From Sorghum bicolor (lineage: Eukaryota; Streptophyta; Magnoliopsida; Poales; Poaceae): a stretch of 64,000 nt of DNA. The stretch's first letter is position 1. Each line of letters begins with the position of its first letter. The notes under the pieces are model-generated. The model searched no databases, had not been told where the DNA came from, and saw only the letters and a program-made list of their open reading frames with translations. Positions 58,088 to 64,000 of this stretch are shown here, one piece after another. The DNA is taken from positions 39,204,565 through 39,268,564 of the forward strand of contig NC_012879.2 in assembly GCF_000003195.3 (NCBI RefSeq), in the 5' to 3' direction. The position numbers and the translations under genes are program-made.

Positions 58088-58792
58088 ATGGCTCGTCAGA
58101 AGCAGACCCCGCGTAAGCGGACCGGTCCAAAAGGAGTTCCCCGACATCAGCTAGCTCCACGCAGTGATCAAGCCAGTAGTAGCCGTACACCGCCTCAGCA
58201 GGAGGTGGACAGATTGTCCGCCGAGTTGACTGAGGTGATGAGAGAGAGAATGTACAATGTTATGGAGATTGGCAAACTCAAAGCTCAACTGGCCAAAGAA
58301 AAACAAGCTACAGAAAATTGTGAAGCTATGTTGTCCCGGATGGTGGAGGAGCGGAATGCAGCCATTGCCCAAGAGGAAGAAGCTAGGAGCACCCATAGGC
58401 ATGAGCTAACTAGGATGAACGCAAAGTTGGGCAAGGCAAAGTATCTTAAGGATTTGTATGTGAAGATGGCGGCCACGGTCACCGCACAACGGGATGTCGC
58501 GTGGCAACGAGAGGACCAGCTCCAGCTGGAGAAACTGGAGCTGGCATATCACTTAGATACAGTCAATGATCTGGCTATGCAATATCGTGATATTGCATTT
58601 GATCTGTATCATCAACTCCACCCACCTCCCGGCGAAGGAGAAATGGATACGGATGGCGAGTTGGCAGACGATGGAGAACCCGATCCCGGCCTCAGTGGTG
58701 AAGAGGAGTCCGACCCCGATGACCACAACCCAGGGGGTAATCAAGATGATGGCAACGACGACCCGGGCTACAGCTCTGGCCACACCGATTAG
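58088..58792 (+). CDS. ORF0 of G: H3-tail-like N-terminus, coiled coil, acidic tail
   Basis: 234 residues, uninterrupted. Residues 1-20 are MARQKQTPRKRTGPKGVPRH, then QLAPR. The register follows histone H3 (A-R-x-K-Q-T-x-R-K-x-T-G) with T3Q, A7P, S10R and G13P, and one extra residue before PRHQLAPR, the segment it shares exactly with F. Residues about 37-165 are rich in Leu, Glu, Lys and Ala with a heptad-like pattern (RLSAELTEVMRERM, LKAQLAKEKQATEN), a probable coiled coil. Residues about 180-234 are strongly acidic. K4 and K9 are present. It lies between the LTR and gag; ATG 58088 follows CTACAG/G. I know of no named family for it. Confidence 0.82.
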   Translation: MARQKQTPRKRTGPKGVPRHQLAPRSDQASSSRTPPQQEVDRLSAELTEVMRERMYNVMEIGKLKAQLAKEKQATENCEAMLSRMVEERNAAIAQEEEARSTHRHELTRMNAKLGKAKYLKDLYVKMAATVTAQRDVAWQREDQLQLEKLELAYHLDTVNDLAMQYRDIAFDLYHQLHPPPGEGEMDTDGELADDGEPDPGLSGEEESDPDDHNPGGNQDDGNDDPGYSSGHTD

Positions 58793-58999
58793 CTCGGTGA
58801 AACCAAGGGCAACGTCGTTGTAGGGGTCTTAGCTTGCCGTAGTGGGGTTCGGGTTTGTAATATAAGTTCTCTTTTGGGTTGAAAAGTTGTACTTGTTTAC
58901 TCTTGGTGTGTATCTAACTAATGTTTAATAAGTGAATGTAAGATATGTTCTGTGTTATGAATTCTACGTGGTAACAGGTATCTACGATTCTTGTAACAG
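58793..58999 (+). other. Spacer between ORF0 and gag of G, ending in an acceptor-like site
   Basis: 207 bp, non-coding, ending GATTCTTGTAACAG directly before the gag ATG at 59000. Confidence 0.5.
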
Positions 59000-61900
59000 A
59001 TGCCGATGCGTACTCGCGGATCCGATGGAGCTGGGACATCCCAGGGGGGGGATGACATCCCCAACCCTCCACCTGCTCCACCTTCTTTGGCTGACGCCAT
59101 TGCTGTCTTGCTAAGTGCCACAACTGACAACGCTCGCTTGCTGCGCGAGCTAGCACAGCGTCAAACACACCCTGCTTCAAACTTCAGGGCACCGCGCAAC
59201 GGGGACGGAGAGACTCGGTATGTAGATTTTACCGAGACCAGGCCCCCAGTGTTCACTAAGGCCGATGAGCCTTTAGAAGCGGATGACTGGCTCCGGACTA
59301 TGGAGCATAAGTTCAGTTTAATTCAGTGTTCAGAAACTCAGAAACCCTTATTTGCAGCCCAGCAGCTTCGGGGAGCTGCAGGTGCCTGGTGGGAGAACTT
59401 CTTAGCTATTCAAGCTCCCGGACACCAAGTTACCTGGACCGAGTTTAGGGACGCGTTCCGCGCCCACTACATCCCCGAAGGGCTCATGGCCATGAAGGCC
59501 GAAGAGTTTCTCGCCTTGCAGCAAGGCGACAAAAGTGTTATGGAATACGTGGCAAGGTTTAATCATCTTTCTCAGTATGCCACGGATCATGTGAACACTG
59601 ACAGAAAGAGGAAAGCCTGTTTCATGCGTGGTCTAAATACTAAACTTCAGACCATGATGACCACATGCCAAAATGCTACTTTCTATGAGGCGGTAAATAT
59701 TGCTATCGCCTCAGAGGAAAAGAATAGGAAACATAAGGAAGCCAAGAAGAAGGCTGCTTCCTCTTCTTTCTCTGGTCGCGGTCAAAAGCGCCAGAGGATC
59801 GTTTATCATCCACAGGGCCACGGACGTTTCCAAACGCCGTTACCTTATCGTGGTCCTTTCTCCCCTCCACAGTACAGACCTGGGCAGCAGGTATATTCTC
59901 GACCTACTGCCATCGCTTTTGCACCACGCCAGCCGAACGCCCCGGGTGTTCGCCCTACTGCTCCGCCCAGCCACAATTACCCTTGCTTCAATTGTGGTAA
60001 ACCTGGGCATTTCTCTAAAGAGTGCCCTTTTCCTCGTCAAACCAACCCTACCTTTCCCAGGCCACCTATGGGCCAACCCCAGTCGGGTCAGTTCAGAACT
60101 GGAGTTCAAAAAGGGCAACAGGTACAGAAAGGTAGACCGGTAAAGAAGACAGGGCAAGTCTTCCATACTGAAGTGGAGACAATTCCAGAGGGTGAACCAG
60201 TGATGATGGGTACGTTTCCTGTTGCGAAGCATCCTGCTTTAATGCTCTTTGATTCTGGTGCATCCCATACATTTATCAATCGCACCTTTGTGTTAAAGCA
60301 TGGCATACCCATTGGGGAAACACAAGATCATTTTTATATACAGTCGCCAGGAGGACGGCTGATGTCTAAAGAAATGGTTCACCAAGTACCCATCGAATTT
60401 GGTGGGCACAATTTTCCTACTAGCATGATTGTTCTTAAGGACCAAGAAATTGATGTTATCTTAGGCATGAACTGGATGGCGCAACGAGGGGTTGTGCTAG
60501 ACACTTTGCACCGAACCATTAAAATCCCATTGCCCAATGAGAATTCTTACTTGCTAATCCAATTAGTTACTCCCAAACGGACAACTGGGCAAGTTCATGC
60601 CGCTAATGTGTCTGAAGTTAAAGATATCCCGGTAGTTCGAGATTTCCCGGATGTATTTCCTGAAGACTTACCAGGTCTGCCTCCGGACCGGGATGTACAA
60701 TTCAGTATAGAATTGAAACCGGGAACGGCCCCAATATCTCGAAGGGCCTACAGAATTGCACCGAAAGAGCTGGACGAATTAAAGACCCAATTACAAGAAT
60801 TGTTGCAGAAGGGTTTTATTCAGCCCAGTTCTTCTCCATGGGGTTGCCCAGCCTTGTTTGTGAAAAAGAAAGATCAGACATTAAGGCTGTGCGTCGACTA
60901 TCGTCCTCTAAATGAGGTAACGATTAAAAACAAGTACCCATTGCCCCGCATTGACTTACTGTTTGACCAGCTAGCTGGGGCCAAAGTGTTCTCAAAAATT
61001 GATTTGAGATCAGGGTACCATCAAATTAAAATTAGGCCGGAAGATGTACCCAAGACTGCTTTCACAACCCGTTACGGGTTGTATGAATACTTGGTGATGT
61101 CTTTTGGGTTGACTAACGCACCGGCCCATTTTATGTACCTGATGAACTCTGTCTTCATGCCAGAACTAGACAAATTTGTGGTCGTCTTCATCGATGACAT
61201 CTTGATTTACTCCAAAACTAAGAAGGAACATGCTGAACACTTGAGAATCGTGCTGGCCCGTCTCAGGGAGCACCAGCTATATGCCAAGTTCAGCAAATGT
61301 GAGTTCTGGCTGGACGAAGTTCATTTCCTGGGTCATGTATTATCAGCGGAAGGAGTCGCGGTAGACCCAGGCAAGGTAGAAGATGTGTTGAAGTGGAAAC
61401 CCCCGACTACGGTACATGAGGTCCGTAGTTTTCTGGGCATGGCGGGATATTACCGTCGTTTTATCCCGGACTTTTCCAGAGTCGCCAAACCAATCACAAC
61501 CTTGCTCAAAAGTCAAACAAAATTTGTTTGGTCACCCCAATGTGAGCAAGCTTTTCAGACTCTGAAAAGGTTGTTGACAACTGCACCTGTCTTAGCCCAG
61601 CCAGATATTGAAAAACCCTTTGATGTATATTGTGACGCATCCGGAATCGGGTTAGGCTGTGTGCTGATGCAGGAGGGTCGCGTAATTGCATATGCTTCCA
61701 GGCAACTCAAACCTCATGAAGAGAATTACCCGACCCATGATCTCGAACTAGCCGCCGTGGTACATGCATTAAAGATCTGGCGTCATTATTTGTTGGGAAA
61801 CACATGTCATCTATATACAGATCACAAAAGCTTGAAATATATCTTTACTCAAGCTGAGCTTAATATGCGCCAGCGGAGGTGGCTAGAACTAATTAAAGAT

Positions 61901-63532
61901 TACGACCTTGAGGTGCATTATCACCCTGGCAAGGCAAATGTAGTAGCGGATGCCCTCAGTCGTAAGGCTCACTGTAATTGCTTAACAGTGAAGCCTAGGG
62001 ATATAACTTTGTGCCAAGAGCTAGAGAACTTGGGAATAGAAATGATTTCCCAAGGAAGCCTTTCCAATTTAAAGATTGATTTCAATCTCGAGGCTCAAAT
62101 CATAAAGGCACAAAAAGAAAACAAGGGCATGAGACATCTTAAAGAGAAGATTTCTAATAGAGCACTCACAGACTTTAAGGTGGATGAGGCGGGAGTAATC
62201 TGGTTCAAGAACCGGTTAGTGGTTCCAAAGGTACCTGAGCTACGTCAGCAAATCCTAGATGAAGCTCATACCACGAGGTATTCTATTCATCCGGGAAGCA
62301 ATAAGATGTATCAGGACCTGAAGCAAAGGTTTTGGTGGACAAAAATGAAGATAGAAATAGCTCGCTATGTGGCCCAATGTGACACCTGTCGAAAGGTCAA
62401 AGCCATTCATCTCAAATCCGCTGGGGAGTTGCAACCTTTGCCTATCCCCGCATGGAAATGGGATGACATAAGTATGGATTTCATAGTAGGATTGCCCAAA
62501 ACGGCCAAGGGCTTTGATTCCATTTGGGTCATAGTAGATCGTCTCACCAAAACAACACATTTTCTGCCGGTGAAGCTATTGTATCCTGCCTCCACCTATG
62601 CTAAGATTTATTTTGACCGTATTCTAAGTCTGCATGGAGTGCCAAAGACAATAGTGTCGGATAGAGGCACACAATTTGTCTCCCAATTCTGGAAATGTTT
62701 ACATGAGTCCCTGGGCACTAAGCTTTTATACAGCACAGCCTACCACCCTCAAACTGGTGGGCAAACCGAAAGGGTGAATCAAACCCTAGAAGATCTATTA
62801 AGATCTTGTGCCCTGAATTTTCCAGATAAGTGGGATGACTGCTTGCCTCTAGCAGAATTTTCCTACAATAATAGCTATCAAGAGAGTATCAAAATGGCTC
62901 CCTTTGAGGCACTGTATGGTCGCCGATGTCGAACTCCGTTACACTGGTCAGAACCTGGAGAAAGATGGTTCTTCGGAGTTGACTTAGTGAAAGAGACTGA
63001 GAACAAAGTGAAACAAATCCAAAATAACTTGAAAGTTGCTCAGTCCCGACAGAAAAGTTACGCTGATAAAAGACGTCGACCATTGAAGTTCGCCAAAGGT
63101 GATCATGTGTATTTGAAAGTATCCCCAATGAAAGGAGTAAATCGTTTTGGTGTTAAAGGCAAGTTAGCGCCTCGTTACATTGGTCCATTTCCAATTATTG
63201 ACCGATGTGGGCAAGTCGCTTACCGCCTTAAACTGCCCGAACGATTATCCGGGGTACATAATGTGTTCCATGTGTCTCAACTGAAAAAGTGTCTTCGGGT
63301 ACCAGATCGAGTTCAAGATATTGAAGATGTAAAGCTTGAACCAGATCTAACTTATTCGGAATATCCTATCCAAGTACTGGATCAAAAAGCTAGAGTTACC
63401 CGAAGGACAACCACTAAATGGTACAAAGTACAATGGAGCCAGCACTCTGAGGAAGAAGCCACATGGGAATCTGAAGATTACTTGTTAGAGAATTTTCCTG
63501 AATTCTATGCTTCTCTTCAGGACAATATATGA
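59000..63532 (+). CDS. gag-pol: Intact gag-pol polyprotein of G (Tekay chromovirus)
   Basis: 1510 residues in one frame, so Gag and Pol are made as a fusion. Gag domain about 70-210 ([31 protein letters not shown]). Zinc knuckle Cys329, Cys332, His337, Cys342. Protease [11 protein letters not shown] (Asp418). Reverse transcriptase Asp668 and FIDD Asp732/Asp733. RNase H Asp879, Glu916, Asp941, Asp984. Integrase zinc ligands His1090, His1097, Cys1127, Cys1130 and catalytic Asp1160, Asp1221, Glu1257 (35 residues between the last two). Chromodomain about 1451-1500, with Trp1479 of the methyl-lysine cage kept and the third aromatic position His. All catalytic residues are present. The start follows a TAACAG splice-like site. 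The F copy is the same protein in decayed form. Confidence 0.97.
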   Translation: MPMRTRGSDGAGTSQGGDDIPNPPPAPPSLADAIAVLLSATTDNARLLRELAQRQTHPASNFRAPRNGDGETRYVDFTETRPPVFTKADEPLEADDWLRTMEHKFSLIQCSETQKPLFAAQQLRGAAGAWWENFLAIQAPGHQVTWTEFRDAFRAHYIPEGLMAMKAEEFLALQQGDKSVMEYVARFNHLSQYATDHVNTDRKRKACFMRGLNTKLQTMMTTCQNATFYEAVNIAIASEEKNRKHKEAKKKAASSSFSGRGQKRQRIVYHPQGHGRFQTPLPYRGPFSPPQYRPGQQVYSRPTAIAFAPRQPNAPGVRPTAPPSHNYPCFNCGKPGHFSKECPFPRQTNPTFPRPPMGQPQSGQFRTGVQKGQQVQKGRPVKKTGQVFHTEVETIPEGEPVMMGTFPVAKHPALMLFDSGASHTFINRTFVLKHGIPIGETQDHFYIQSPGGRLMSKEMVHQVPIEFGGHNFPTSMIVLKDQEIDVILGMNWMAQRGVVLDTLHRTIKIPLPNENSYLLIQLVTPKRTTGQVHAANVSEVKDIPVVRDFPDVFPEDLPGLPPDRDVQFSIELKPGTAPISRRAYRIAPKELDELKTQLQELLQKGFIQPSSSPWGCPALFVKKKDQTLRLCVDYRPLNEVTIKNKYPLPRIDLLFDQLAGAKVFSKIDLRSGYHQIKIRPEDVPKTAFTTRYGLYEYLVMSFGLTNAPAHFMYLMNSVFMPELDKFVVVFIDDILIYSKTKKEHAEHLRIVLARLREHQLYAKFSKCEFWLDEVHFLGHVLSAEGVAVDPGKVEDVLKWKPPTTVHEVRSFLGMAGYYRRFIPDFSRVAKPITTLLKSQTKFVWSPQCEQAFQTLKRLLTTAPVLAQPDIEKPFDVYCDASGIGLGCVLMQEGRVIAYASRQLKPHEENYPTHDLELAAVVHALKIWRHYLLGNTCHLYTDHKSLKYIFTQAELNMRQRRWLELIKDYDLEVHYHPGKANVVADALSRKAHCNCLTVKPRDITLCQELENLGIEMISQGSLSNLKIDFNLEAQIIKAQKENKGMRHLKEKISNRALTDFKVDEAGVIWFKNRLVVPKVPELRQQILDEAHTTRYSIHPGSNKMYQDLKQRFWWTKMKIEIARYVAQCDTCRKVKAIHLKSAGELQPLPIPAWKWDDISMDFIVGLPKTAKGFDSIWVIVDRLTKTTHFLPVKLLYPASTYAKIYFDRILSLHGVPKTIVSDRGTQFVSQFWKCLHESLGTKLLYSTAYHPQTGGQTERVNQTLEDLLRSCALNFPDKWDDCLPLAEFSYNNSYQESIKMAPFEALYGRRCRTPLHWSEPGERWFFGVDLVKETENKVKQIQNNLKVAQSRQKSYADKRRRPLKFAKGDHVYLKVSPMKGVNRFGVKGKLAPRYIGPFPIIDRCGQVAYRLKLPERLSGVHNVFHVSQLKKCLRVPDRVQDIEDVKLEPDLTYSEYPIQVLDQKARVTRRTTTKWYKVQWSQHSEEEATWESEDYLLENFPEFYASLQDNI

Positions 63533-63704
63533 TAACCAGAGAATGTACTCCAGTGAAGAAACAGAGTCGCCAAAGCCATGTACTTAATGTACATATATGC
63601 ATATAATGAAGTATTTTCCCCAATTCCTTGCCTTATGGAAAAGTTGAAGATGAAAGAGTTTTGACAAATTTCCTTTTCCATTACTTACCCTAAGGTTTTA
63701 AATC

Positions 63705-63736
63705 TCGGGGACGAGATTTCTTTAAGGGGGAAGGGC
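63705..63736 (+). other. Polypurine tract region of G
   Basis: CTCGGGGACGAGATTTC, then TTTAAGGGGGAAGGGC, directly before the 3' LTR. Confidence 0.92.
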
Positions 63737-64000
63737 TGTAACATCCCTGATGTTACGGTTACTAAAAACGGATCATGTCATCATGAGCATTGCAAATCAT
63801 AATTGTTAAAGCACATTAGTATGCATCAACTTAAAATAAGTTTACTTTGAGTGCTTGTGCTTAGGGAATTAAAGTGTGCTTGCATTGTGTTGGATGCTAA
63901 AACCCTAGGGTGAAAGATTTCCGAAAGATTAGGGGGCCGGAAAACCCTGATTTTTGAATCCTAGATTTGCCCCTTTTTGTATAATTCAAAAACTAAGCAA
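63737..64000 (+). repeat. 3' LTR of G, first 264 bp
   Basis: Compared base by base with 53471-53734: no difference. Cut by the window edge. Confidence 0.95.

Larger units (their letters stand above)
53471..64000 (+). mobile_element. Element G: young, apparently intact Tekay-type chromovirus
   Basis: 5' LTR 53471-57713, initiator-Met primer site, ORF0 58088-58792, gag-pol 59000-63532 with no break, polypurine tract and the start of the 3' LTR (63737 onward). The 264 bp of 3' LTR in view are identical to the 5' LTR. It inserted into the H 5' LTR; ATCTC (53466-53470) should repeat after its 3' end. It may still be able to move. Confidence 0.93.

Overview
This window is retrotransposon sequence from a plant nuclear genome, most likely a grass (Poaceae). 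I find no convincing host gene, tRNA, rRNA or CRISPR array. Nearly every base can be assigned to Ty3/gypsy LTR retrotransposons of three plant lineages: Tekay/Del-type chromoviruses (integrase with a chromodomain), Athila-type elements (FMDD reverse transcriptase, tRNA-Asp type primer site) and Tat-type elements (YIDD reverse transcriptase, DGG protease, antisense ORF). The grass assignment is an inference from very long LTRs, GC-rich LTR leaders next to AT-rich DNA, and element composition.

Layout (letters are mine). A: minus-strand Athila element, from beyond the left edge to 22294. It is interrupted by K (457-8552, a minus-strand chromovirus with its pol deleted, target duplication GTTGA) and by B (11250-19310, a minus-strand non-autonomous relative of A, duplication TGGTC). 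A sits in the leader of F, a plus-strand Tekay element (ORF0 22431-22841, gag-pol 23117-28790, 3' LTR 28921-32616). F is also hit by solo LTR C (24513-25697, duplication AAAAG). F lies in the antisense ORF of T1, a plus-strand Tat element with an LTR from about 33256. T1 abuts T2, a minus-strand Tat element (about 33950-35275 and 44568-45247). T2 carries D (35276-44567, minus, non-autonomous, duplication ATAAG), whose 5' LTR holds solo LTR E (42328-43973, duplication GGCCT). T2 then breaks at LTR fragment J (45248-45527, plus), which is hit by H (from 45528, minus, gag-protease only). The 5' LTR of H is hit by G (from 53471), a young plus-strand Tekay element with an intact 1510-residue gag-pol. 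G runs off the right edge.

The most striking signal is a separate ORF upstream of gag in both Tekay elements (F and G). Its protein starts with a close copy of the histone H3 N-terminal tail; F matches H3 at 17 of the first 23 residues and keeps the A-R-K-S context of lysine 9. The rest is a coiled-coil-like middle and an acidic tail. The same elements encode an integrase chromodomain, a fold whose classical ligand is methylated H3 tail, so the element may carry both ligand and reader. Both ORFs of both elements start immediately after a 3' splice-site-like ...CAG. The LTRs of F and G also share an embedded 90/91-nt intron-like segment and a 94-nt exon-like segment, suggesting expression by alternative splicing.

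Other points: H and B carry two tandem retropepsin domains but no reverse transcriptase; non-autonomous elements B, D and H share a 3' non-coding block with an internal copy of the polypurine tract; three LTR subfamilies share one U3 half but have different R/U5 halves; nonsense codons in old copies are mostly CAG to TAG, as expected from decay of methylated cytosines.
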